Assembly: GCF_040115645.1 (NCBI RefSeq)
Contig: NC_089567.1
Coordinates: forward strand, 2,480,001-2,544,000
Direction of reading: 5' to 3'
Origin: Euwallacea fornicatus
Lineage: Eukaryota; Arthropoda; Insecta; Coleoptera; Curculionidae
Length of the DNA stretch: 64,000 nucleotides
Positions 34,234 through 44,770 of the stretch are shown piece after piece; the stretch's first letter is position 1, and each line of letters begins with the position of its first letter. The position numbers and the translations under genes were made by a program. The notes beneath the pieces are model-generated. The model saw only the letters and a program-made list of their open reading frames with translations, was not told the DNA's origin and did no database searches.

Positions 34234-36102
34234 CAGGGAGTTTCAGTAACTCTGTCGCAAGACTATATCTTCGTTGTAGTTAGAGATACTCGAAAATATT
34301 TAGGGGAGAAATTGTTCGCTTTGGTGAAACGCATTATGTGGTAAAGCTAATGTTTCCACTACTTCCGGTTATACCGGAACTCAATATCAATTTCCTTATT
34401 TCAAATAGAACATCCTATATATTTTTGCATTTTTAAATTCCACACATTAACGTGATTAAATCATTATTAGTTCTCCCTATTCCTAGACCTTACGTTTAAA
34501 TGTCATATGCGCTTTTTGGCGGCATAGAGCTCGGAAACACGCGTGTAATATACAGGGTGGTCATTTAGTGCGGTCTCGGAAGATTACGGCTAAACAATTT
34601 AATATTTTGAATTTATTTTTTTTGCGTTATATGGAACTCGATTATGGGTACATTCTAAAATTGTTTTCGTTTTATACAGGGTGTTCTAAATAAATGAAAA
34701 ATATCAAAGTTATGTTTTTTTTTTAAAAAGACACCCCATATATTAATGTCGTTTTAGATTTCTTGAGAAAAATAAATGTAAGTTTCAATAAGGTTTACTT
34801 GTCCTAATTCTTAAGAATTTCGAAATAATTAAGTTTTTTTAATAAAATCATGCAATTTTAAAAACTTTGTTTTGAAGGAAGTTTAAACTGGAGTAAATCG
34901 AAATTCATACCAAACCTTAGATATGAGACGTATTTTATGCCAGAATTATTGAAATTGAAATATCTCATACAGTGCGTCCAAAAAATAACATGAAAATTGC
35001 ATGCTTTTTGAAAGGAAATAACTTGCTTAATTTAAATAGAACACCCCATATTTGATTACTCGAAATAAGAGATAAATATATGACTAATCAAAAATCGTTA
35101 CACCTTCCTATACCTAAATGTACAGGTTTTCTTCGAGAAATAAGATTTAAGAAAAGGTAGCCAATTTTATTACTTTTTATATCAGTTGCTATGGTTATAT
35201 TTCGAGTAATAAAATATGGGGTGTCTTATTTAAAAAAACATAACTTTGATATTTTTCACTTATTTAGAACACCCTGTATAAAACGAAAACAATTTTAGAA
35301 AGTACCCATAATCGAGTTCTATATAACGCAAAAAAAAAAAATTCAAAATATTAAATTGTTTAGCCGTAATCTTCCGAGTCCGCACTAAATGACCACCCTG
35401 TATATATGACATGTTTACGTAATGATTAACCATTTTTAATCAAATTTGCAACGTTTAATTTCAAGTAAAAATAATTCAAAATATATTTTTTGAGCTTTGC
35501 AAGCAGCATGACCTGCAATATGCAAAATATCGTAGTCAACAGAAGCAGTCAGGTGCTTAGTCATTACCATGGAAACCGAATTTTGCTGTGAGTAATAAAG
35601 GAAACGGTTTTGGAATGTTTAAGTGGAAGTTCCTCTGAAAATTAATGTTTATTTAGTTTGCAATATTGAAATTTTATCAAATTTACGTTAGTGATGATTA
35701 ACAAAATTTATGTTAACTATTGAAATAGTTGAAAGTTTTATAAATGATGTTGCAACAAAATGTACAAAAAGGGTATAAATGAAATTACAGGTGTGCTTCT
35801 GAGCTCTACGCAGTTAAAAATCGTATATTGCAATTAAAAGTAAAGTTTAGGAATAGAGAGACTTACGAATTATTTAATCACTTTAATGTGTAAAATCTAA
35901 AAATGCGAAAATATACAGGGGGTTGCGTTTAAAATGAAGAAATTGACATCGACTTCCGGTCTAACCGGAAGTAGTACAAACACTAAAACCCGACCACATA
36001 ATGTCTGTACATAAAACCAGACAATTTGTCCCCATAACACATTTGAATATCTCTAACCACAATGGAGATATCGCCTAATAATACAGTTAATGAGACACCC
36101 TG
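34234..36102. mobile_element. LTIR element, host of a nested LTIR element
   Basis: Ends TA|CAGGGAGTTTCAGTAAC and inverse of CAGGGTGTCTCATTAACTG. Arms of about 270-310 bp: paired landmarks are ACTTCCGGTTATACCGGAA and an inner ATATACAGGGGGTTGCG-like motif. The nested element 34553-35400 sits in the centre at a TA. No coding match. Confidence 0.9.
34553..35400. mobile_element. LTIR MITE with three tiers of CAGGGTG-like motifs
   Basis: 848 bp, TA duplications at 34551-34552 and 35401-35402. Ends CAGGGTGGTCATTTAGTGCG and inverse. A second tier TATACAGGGTGTTCTAAATA lies near 34675 with inverse near 35263, and a third, ATATGGGGTGTC-like, near 34725 and 35215. Arms about 190 bp. Non-coding. Confidence 0.94.
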
Positions 36103-36526
36103 TATATGTTTGGCTCTTTAAACGCCAGCTCAACAATTAAAGAACAACAGAACCGATCTGGTTTAAATTTACTCTTAAAACAAAGAATTCATTTTATGTA
36201 GGGTGGCAGTTTTTTCGAATTTGAACGTGGAGTTTTCAGTTATTTGATTTAGAGCCGTTTTTGATGATTTTCCTGGACGTACGGGATTAAATGACTTCAA
36301 AAGTATAAGGATAAACTATGCTGTGTAAAGAGTTGGCTGAAAATACGACCCTCAGAAAATGTGCCTCATTTAGTAACTGAAACCCATCCTGTCTGAATCA
36401 TCAAATGATGAACTTCGAAGCTGAATGTGCGGTAAATTGCCAAACAAGCGGCAAACATACCGAACACACATCCAGAGAGACTAGAAGGCAAACAAAAACT
36501 TGGATGTACGATTTTAATTTACTTAC
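36103..36526. other. Intron 3 sequence
   Basis: A solo GTAGGGTGGCAG end near 36198 may mark a half MITE. Otherwise nothing seen before the donor of exon 36527-36646. Confidence 0.4.
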
Positions 36527-36646
36527 GTCATTAGTGGAAACGAACCAAGCCATTTCCGTGTTGGAAGCTAATTGTCCGTTGACGAAACATTTTATCTCAC
36601 TTTTCGTCCAGCGATTGTAAATGTATACGATAGCCAGCATGTACCA
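36527..36646 (-). CDS. Nbea: Neurobeachin exon (third seen), ConA-like domain
   Basis: Acceptor CTTTCAG ends at 36647; donor GTAAGT follows 36527. 120 nt, 40 codons, phase 0 both sides. Reads WYMLAIVYIYNRW, KSEIKCFVNGQLAS and MAWFVSTND. Matches the ConA-like domain strand motif IxxYNRWxxSEIxCxVNGQ of neurobeachins. Confidence 0.97.
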
Positions 36647-36901
36647 CTGAAAGGAAAGTTACGTTGACATTAGTTAATTACAAACAGTAACATTCTGGCT
36701 GGTTAGTCAAACCAGGAGAAGTTCAACTTTACACTAATACTGAACAATCAAATGAAAAAAGTTTAACAATGTCGCCGAAACCGTTTGTTAACGACAGGAA
36801 AATCAGTTGACTTTTGCCATAGCCATCATTTAGTCTTGGTATTTTTTTCTTTTATCTTATTCATGCGCCAGCAGGGATTGTTAGAGGAGTAGAATGATAT
36901 A

Positions 36902-38315
36902 CAACGACTTTCAAAAAAACCGCAACACCAAGAAGAACACATCGTACACGTTTGAAATTCTGACATTACCTTGGGTCGGGTAATAGATAAAAACGATCAA
37001 AATATCAGAAGAAAATTATTGTGAATAAGTGAAAAAATTTAACAATAATTTAATAATAATCGTCTTAAATTAATACATTCCTGTAAGCGACGTGGCATGC
37101 TTAAAATTAAATTGTCAATATCTTCCTGTGGTATTGTATCCCGGGCAATCTGCACCTGCTCACGGAGTTCATCTATGGTCTCTGGAGGGCGAGCTAAACG
37201 TTAGAGTCTCCGACCCATTATATCCTATACATGCTCTATTGGGGACAAATCTGGAGACCGAGCTGGCCAAGGCAAAGTATCCAAATTTTCAACTTCCAAA
37301 TACCTCAAAGTATCGTTGGCTACATGTGGTCGCGCATTATCCTGTTGAAATGTGCTTCCAGGATGGTCGTGCATATATGGTACAAGACTCGGTTCTAAGA
37401 CACTATTAATGTACCTCTGAGCATTTAATCTATCATAAATGAAAACAAGAGGAGACCGACTACCATACTGGATGGCACCCCAAACCATGACACCTGGTGT
37501 TAAACCAGAATGACGTCTTTACAAAAAGTCCAAATTTAATCGCTCTCCTCTGCGCCTTCTAACACGTAACCGTCCATCAGATCGTCATAAACAAAATCGG
37601 CTCTCATCCACCCATTCACTCATCCACCCATTGCACTCTCAGACGATACCACTCCAGTCGTACCACCCTGTGGTTTCGTGATAATGGACGCCGACGCATA
37701 GGACGATATGAATTTAGTCCAAAACTTCGAATTCTGCGATACATCGTACTAAGGGAGACCCTTCGATTTAGGGTAGCTACCCAGTTAGCACCAAGAGACA
37801 GAATTGTTCCAAACGGGACGCCTGTCACTGAACGACGAAGTCGCCGGTCTTCGCGTCGATTCGTCATTCTTGGAAGGCCACTACCACGATGACGATTTAC
37901 TGACCCTTCGTTAGACCAATCCCTCCAAGCTCTTAGCACTGTTGATGCATTTCAATCCAATGTACGTGCAAATTCGCGGAAAGGTGAACCTGCCTCATGC
38001 ATACCAACAATTCTTCCCCTTTCAAAGGGAGTTAACTGCCGATAAACTTTATTTTGGCGTACACGAGGCATTTTGCACTACCACACATTCCATATGGTAC
38101 TAACAATAATACCTTTATCGCTATCCGCCTGTAAAAAAATTGCAAAAAGAACGATCGTCACAGATAAAAAAGTAAAGAAAAACTTCATATCGCATTAAAA
38201 TAGGAACTTGAAATTTTTATCATTTTTTTCTCTTTACAAGTCCAAAATCATACGAAAATTTCAAGTACATACAATGCGTTCTTCTTGGTGTTGCGGTTTT
38301 TGTTGAAAGTCAGTG
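36902..38315 (-). mobile_element. Tc1-like element, broken
   Basis: 1414 bp between TA dinucleotides. Ends CAACGACTTTCAAAAAAACC and inverse of CACTGACTTTCAACAAAAACC, followed on both sides by GCAACACCAAGAAGAAC-like sequence. Transposase on the minus strand. Related to the element at 52122-53564. Confidence 0.94.
37039..38071 (-). pseudogene. Tc1 transposase, DD34E, broken
   Basis: Start MPRVRQNKVYRQL (38071), ERGRIVGMHEAGSPFREFA, a hook near SGLPRMTNRRED, VDESRFCL first catalytic block, TPGVMVWGAI, TFQQDNARPHVA and PARSPDLSPIEH with 34 residues between second D and E; end RRLQECI near 37060. A 16-bp tandem duplication (37604-37635) shifts the frame at the first catalytic block, and stops occur after PIEH and in the N-terminal part. 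Confidence 0.92.
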
Positions 38316-38928
38316 TATCATTGTTAATTAAAGCTAACTGAGAATAACATTCAACCTTTGCTAAAGGCTCGAATGGAAGTCTTCGTTAAAGCATCGGTGA
38401 GAAATCTCTCACCATCTTAAGGACTGAAGAAAAATTCTTATAAAAACGAAAATTGACAGAACTAAAGTCAATATATAAAATAGGTGGAACACTCTAAGAA
38501 TTCCTCGCCTAAAACGCTGAGGTATGACAATTTTTAATATGATTCGTGCCATTATTTTAATAGTAGATTCATTTAAAAATTTATTAAAATCGTAGTCTGA
38601 ACTAGCCTATTAAAATGCTGACATAAATCATGTTAAAAATTGTCATTTGCGGTAATTGCAATGAGGTAATTTTAACATTTCATACACTTCAGTTCAGTAA
38701 ATTTTTTTCTAGGCGTTAAAGATGTTGATACATTTGCCATGGAAACGTTCCTAAGGGTTTTTTTCCGAACCTTTTTTAAGTTATGAATTTTATTTTCAGT
38801 TAGTTTTAATTGAAAATAGCGTGAAATTCTGGCTCTCATACGTCCTGTATTTGCGTCTATCCCCGAATCAAATAAAAAAAATGGATAATTCGCTTCATAC
38901 GTATAGGACATAATTAAAGTTCCATATG
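38316..38928. other. Intron 2 sequence, no feature seen
   Basis: AT-rich, no coding match or paired repeat. Confidence 0.4.
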
Positions 38929-39653
38929 CAGTGGAACTCGGCTATAACGAACACTCAGTTATCACGAACGAACAACAAAGGCTCGTCCAGTTTTTCATAA
39001 AGCTAATTTTCAATCGATTGCAACAAACTTGGACTGACCTAACCTGAACTAACCTGAACATTCGGTTATAACGAACCGCCGGAAGATGCTGCGGTGAATT
39101 TATGCGAATGGGCCAAAAAACCAGCACGTCTCTGATTCTGATGAACATATGGAAATTGCGGAATTTCTTAATGATATTGACATTGTTCAAGCAACTGCCT
39201 ATGATTGTACGAAAACTGTTCGAGTGCTAAGGAGGAAATTGACAGGAATCATAATGTTTAAATTCTCGGAGCGCAAAGGGCCATTTCACCTTTGAAGATC
39301 GTAAATATTAAGTAGAGACGACTTATTTAAAAACGAAAACTTTTTAAACGCAACAGATCTTTTGCATAACAAAATAACTGAAAAGATATTGAAAAACCCC
39401 AAGGTGCAGAATTAAATTGCTAACTTCTGTTGTAGCTAAACTTCGATTTTACTCAAGATTTTTGTTTTTTCCAATTTTCTTGCTTCTTTTTTCTAATTTT
39501 TGCTGCAATGAAAAATTGCATAATTTGATATTTGGTTAAAACAGAAATTTCGAATGAAACAAGTTTTTTTCCTGGGTCGCCTATAACAACCCTCCATATA
39601 TAGCGAACAACAAGTAGATGCCCTTCAAGACTCGCTCTAGCCGAGTTCTACTG
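38929..39653. mobile_element. Pogo/Tigger-like non-autonomous relic
   Basis: Ends CAGTGGAACTCGGCTATAAC and inverse of CAGTAGAACTCGGCTAGAGC. Termini of this shape, ending in a run like CTCGCTATAACGAAC, are typical of pogo/Tigger elements. The interior reads SDSDEHMEIAEFLNDIDIVQ, an acidic stretch like the C-terminal tail of such transposases. TA duplication is not clear. Confidence 0.65.
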
Positions 39654-40153
39654 CAAAAGAAATTTGTGTAAGAGTAAATTTTAAAGTTGCAAAAAACTAT
39701 TAATTATTTCGCTCATGGTATGCACAATTTCTGCTCTAACACTATTCATAGCGATCGGTTTCATAGCATTAGAGCAATCTATAACTAATTCTTCAGACTT
39801 TGTTAGGTTCAATTGCATGAAAGTCGGTTCAGCTAAATCACAATTGGTACTTAAAGCACCCCATTGCAGTCTCTAAAAGTAATAGTGCGTAATCTCTGTC
39901 AGTGCATTCCCATGGGATGGTTCAAGTGCCAGTTCTGCTTCAGCTGAATCGAATTTCGTGCTGGCCTTAAAACTTAAACTGGGGTTTAATGCTTAAGAAT
40001 AAGAATAAAGCTCCTCCGATCGCTTAGTAAATGGTAAAAATGATTCTTAGTTAGTTTTAACCGAGAATAATGCGCGATTTCGCGCCTCTCACGATTCCTA
40101 CTTGTGCGAGTGGCGTTATTCAAAAACAAAATTTTGAAAAAATTGGCAAACTA
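39654..40153. other. Intron 2 sequence, no feature seen
   Basis: No coding match or repeat recognised. Confidence 0.4.
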
Positions 40154-40488
40154 CAGTATGTCAAAAAAGTATTCATACACCCAGGCGAATGACGTTTATT
40201 TACATTTTTTTCTTAACTTAAAAACAATTGAGATAAAAAAATAATTAATCCACACAAATAAGGCGCTATTACACTGATTTCTAAAAAAAAATGATCAAAA
40301 AACTGTTTCTTTGTACAAGAAAATCAAAGGAAAATGTCTTCAGGTATGCCCAAAAAAGTATTCATACACAAACATTCTGGTCCTTTTTTTATTAAGTTTC
40401 TTGTTTATAAATTCCATTTATTTGCGATAAGTATTTACTAGTTCATTTTAAACCAAGTTAGTGCAAAGTGAATTTAAAAATAATAACT

Positions 40489-42255
40489 ATGGGCCGAAGA
40501 GGAAAAGAAATTAGTGAAGATATCAAAAAGTTAATAATCAAATATCATCAGGAAGGAAAATCTTATAGAAAAATAGAAAAATCCGTTGGAATAAGCTATC
40601 CTACTATTCAGTACATAATACAAAAATATAAATCAACTAGGTCGGTGGCAAATTTAAGATGCTGTGGAAGGCCAAAAAAAATAACTCAACGAAATGAGAA
40701 CTACATTCTCCATGAAATTAAAAAGAATCCCAGTGTAAGCGCACCATACCTCGCTTCACAACTAGAAGAGACCACTGGACAACAAATCCATCCTGAAACT
40801 ATTAGGTATCACATGGAGGGAAGGAGAATGAGATTCCATGGGAGAAGAGCAGCCAAAAAGCCGTGGATAAATAAAGTGAATAGAAAGAGAAGAGTTGCGT
40901 TCACTTTAGAACATATTAATAAGCCAATAGAGTTTTGCAAACAAGTGATATTCTCTGATGAGAGTAAATTCAACATATTCGGATCAGATGGTGCCAAGAT
41001 GGTATGGAGAAAACCTGGTGAAAGATTGAAGAATTTGAGCAATTTGAAAGCGACAGTTAAACATGGCGGTGGAAACATAATGATCTGGGGATGTATGGCA
41101 GCAAATGGTGTGGGTAATTTGGCTTTTATTGAAGGAAACATGGATAGATTCATGTATAAAGATATCTTGGAGGCCAATTTAAAAAACAGTGCTGAAAAGC
41201 TTGGACTAGCTGAAGGATTCTACTTCCAGCAAGACAATGATCCAAAGCATTCATCGGAATTAGTTCAGGAATGGTTGCTATACACGGTGTCCCACAAGTG
41301 TTTCATTATATTTCAGTGGGTAATAGTACATTGAAAAATAATATGACTCCCTATATAAACCATATTCCAATAATGCTTCATTAAGAAGATACAGGATGTT
41401 AAACTTAAAACACACCTGGAATATTTCAACGTATCAGAGTATCAATGAACAGGCGAGCTCAATTATGTATTGAACAAAATGGCCACCAATTTGAACAATT
41501 TCTATAATGTTATAGCAAATAAATAATATTTAAAACAAACTTAATATTATTAAAACCATTTAGAGAATATCGTGCATATAGACGGTATTCAATTTTTTAC
41601 TGGCAAACGATACGTCGGACGAAAAAGAGTCAAGTGAGCATTTTTCTTCTAAATGAAATTAAACTTCTAAAAATAATTTTTATTTTGATAAAAAGCAGTG
41701 GCGCACCATGTTTTTCTTTAAAAATGTGCTGAGAGGTGTCCGTACGCACGTCACTGGTGAAACGAAAAATAGCCCTTTTGCATAAATAAATGCGTCTACA
41801 TTAACTCTCAAAACATGCCAAATTTCACTTACATATCTCAAACGGTTTTGAATATATCAATAAAAGTTAGATTTTTTAAGTAAAGTTTAACACCCTGTAT
41901 CTTCTTAACGAAGCATTATTGGAATGTGGTTTACATAGGGAGTCATATTATTTTTCAATGTACTATTACCCACTGAAATATAATGAAACGCTTGTGGGAC
42001 ACCCTGTATAACACTCCTCATTTATTAAAAACACCTCCCCAATCTCCCGATCTCCTCAATCCTATTGAGCATTTATGGAAAAACTTGGAAAGGCAGATTA
42101 GGAAAATGGAAATTTCAAGTAAAGAACAACTAAAGAATATTATTTTAAACGAATGGTCCAAAATACCTGAAAGTATTACTTGTAATTTGGTGGAATCAAT
42201 GAATCGTCGTTTGCAAGCTGTGATTGATGTTAAGGGTTATCCCACAAAATATTAA
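40489..42255 (+). pseudogene. Tc1 transposase interrupted only by a MITE
   Basis: Frame 40489-41282 continues exactly at 42009-42255 if the MITE and one TA are removed, giving 346 codons without another stop. Start MGRRGKEISEDIKKL; helix-turn-helix about residues 8-110 with a GRPKKI hook; catalytic blocks FSDESKFNIFG, FYFQQDNDPKHSS and QSPDLLNPIEHLW. The last block has one extra Leu codon, so spacing is 35 instead of 34. The MITE lies between the second D and the E, so the present gene ends early with a truncated catalytic core. Confidence 0.95.
41283..42006. mobile_element. LTIR MITE, family A copy 2, inside Tc1 gene
   Basis: 724 bp, TA duplication (41281-41282, 42007-42008). Near-identical to 10315-11037 over its whole length; the left end reads CACGGTG instead of CAGGGTG. 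Its insertion breaks the Tc1 transposase. Confidence 0.97.
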
Positions 42256-42545
42256 TGATTTCATTGTATTGTTGTTTAAAGTTACAAATGTTCATTTTCG
42301 GTAGTGTATGAATACTTTTTTAAGCATACCTGAAGACATTTTCCTTTGATTTTCTTGTACAAAAAAACAGTTTTTTGATTTGTTAATTTTTTAATTTTTT
42401 GATAATTTTTTTTTTTGGAAATCAGTGTAATAGTGCCTTGTTTGTGTGGATTAATTATTTTTTTATCTCAATTGTTTTTAAGTTAAGAAAAAAATGTAAA
42501 TAAACGTCATTCGCCTGGGTGTATGAATACTTTTTTGACCTACTG

Positions 42546-43350
42546 TATATCAAACGTATAGAACATATTTGGTTTCTTCTTGATATCTCAAAATAAATTA
42601 CTAAAGTTGTGATTTGCATAGCGGTAGCAGGAAAGATCTTTTCCGAAGGCCTGTGAGGATTGTAGAGAACCAACAACCATAATTTCAGCAAAATTTGGTT
42701 GAGATATTTAACGGGCTAATGTAGCACAAATAGCTTCGAAGCAATTTTATCGGAATAATTTCTAGCTTTCATAACATCAGGGATTTGAATAAACCAAAAT
42801 CCGAGCCAAAAACAAACATTACCAGCGAAATATTTCGGCGATTTCCACCAAGTTTAGTAAAATCTTTTGAATTCTGGCTCTGGGTAGTGGAATTTATGTT
42901 TCCGGACTGAAATTTCAATACCGGAAGTTATATAATAACCGGACGAACGAATTAATTCGAGTAGCTATTGAAAAACTTTCACATTTCAGCACCTTATACA
43001 TTCAAGATCATCCGAATTTCATGGAATTTAGGGTTTATTTATAATTTGTAAGAAAAAGAAACTAATGTACCCACATGCTCGATATCCAAGAATATTCAAG
43101 ATTTTTATTAATAACATTTTCTCTATCTGCTTTACTATTATGTATGCAATGCATTGCGATACCTGCAATGTTTATCAATCTAAACATGTGAATAGAAATT
43201 GTTTGTAAACACTCCTGTATATATTTTTTTTGTAATATATAAAAAAACAACATTAAGTCTAACAAAAAAAAAAAATTGTTTTGCAGGTGTTTGGTTACTT
43301 TCCGATCGATCATTGTTGTCAAATCGTTTTAGTTTTTATTATTTTAAAGA
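42546..43350. other. Intron 2 sequence, no feature seen
   Basis: No coding match; part may be the 5-prime untranslated end of the Tc1 relic that follows, but I could not find its inverted repeats. Confidence 0.4.
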
Positions 43351-44344
43351 TGCCTAAACGACATTTAAGTGAAAATGAAATGTTACGAGGTATAGGAATG
43401 CTAGAAGCTGAGCCATTGCAAGGTAATGTTACCGATACCATGGGAACCACTTAGAATGTAATCTCTTGCCTCTGGATCCGTTATGGAGAGAGAAAATTGG
43501 GTCGGCCAAAACTGACCATTCCTCGTAAGCACTGTTATGTCCAATTAGAACCTCGAAGAAATAACACTGTGACTGCAGCTCAGTTAATTAATCACCTACA
43601 CGGAAGTCATAATTTAGCTGTTTTAAAACATACCATCTACAGGGAATTGAGAGAAGGTAATTTAGCTCCCAAAAGCCCTTGAAGATGCCAACCTCTAAGC
43701 CGTTGGAATCTCCTCACTTGACTAGTATGGGCTCAAGAACCTATGATATGGAAATCGGATTAGTGAAGCATTTTGTCTAGTGGTGAGTCTCGATTCGGTT
43801 TGCATCCAGATTCCCGAAGAGTATGTGTTTGGAGAACACCTGGTACACGAAAACTAATTCAAAACATACAGGAAGTTCACAGCTACAGAAGAGGCACAAT
43901 CATCGTATAAGCAGGAATTTCACTTTGTCACATAACCAATTTCGTTTTCCCAAATCGTTTTTTTATCAGCATACGATTATGTTAGGAATGTTCTAAAACC
44001 TATTGGCTTTCTATATAGAAACATCATTAGTCCTGATTTTATTTTAATGCATGAAAATGCCCTTAGAGATTTTACCAGAATCACTAGACATTTCCTGGAA
44101 GAGTAAAATATTTCAGTTTTGAACTGGCCCGTGAAATCTCCTGATCTCAACCCGATTGAACATGTTTGGGATATGCTTCAGAGAAAGTCTTCAAAACCAG
44201 AATGAACTTCAACACTGAAATTTCAAACTCTTCCACAAGTCTGAAATGATATTCCTCAGCAAGAGTTGGATAACCTCATGCCGAATATGAAAAGGTATTG
44301 TAGAACCCTCATGAATGCACGAGGAGGACACTTCCCAAATTAAA
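43351..44344 (+). pseudogene. Tc1 transposase relic
   Basis: Start MPKRHLSENEMLRGIGMLEA; IRYGERKLGRPKLTIPRK hook; AAQLINHLHGSHNLAVLKHT; SGESRFGLHPDSRRVCVWR (first catalytic block); LMHENALRDFTR in place of the usual MHDNARPH (second D to E); SPDLNPIEHVWDML; end MNARGGHFPN. Four or more stops and frameshifts. Element ends were not found. Confidence 0.85.
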
Positions 44345-44770
44345 CTTTAAATTTGAATGTTTTTTTTAACAGTTTTCAAGAATTTCTTTTACTAGAATTT
44401 ATTTCTGCATACTCTTAAATTGTTTTTTAGACTTATCTGAAAAATGTCTTTTATGCAGATCTCTGAGATTGGTATTCTACAAGTTGAGATGAAAATAACT
44501 GTCATAAGTAGGTTTAAGGTTCATATCAAGGTAAAAAAACATTTATTGACAAAATCTAAAATATCCCTAAATTTTGAGCGTGTGATGAATTTAAGAAAAG
44601 AGTTATTGCTGTAAACATATTTCTGTATTTTATCTCTATAGGGGGTTTCTTAAAACTTGGTATGGTATGTTTTAAACACCCATGTAGGTCGCCACCTCTA
44701 AGTTAAATCTAGAAATTACAGGTTTTTTTTAAGACATTTTTTGAGCAGAATCAATTTTTAAAACAATATA

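Larger units (their letters stand above)
40154..42545 (+). mobile_element. Tc1-like element with about 200-bp IR/DR ends
   Basis: Ends TA|CAGTATGTCAAAAAAGTATT and inverse of CAGTAGGTCAAAAAAGTATT. Arms of about 200 bp; the core AAAAAGTATTCATACAC recurs inside each arm (about 40353-40372 and, inverted, about 42303-42323), an IR/DR layout. 2392 bp, of which 724 bp plus TA is a later MITE, so the original was about 1.67 kb. Confidence 0.96.

Noticed and set aside
36403..36646. Reading exon 36527-36646 on past 36527 as coding
   Set aside because: The frame stays open but a consensus donor GTAAGT and family alignment to exon 33492-33638 place the exon end at 36527.
40809..41177. Minus-strand open stretch of 122 codons
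   Set aside because: Antisense shadow of the Tc1 transposase at 40489.
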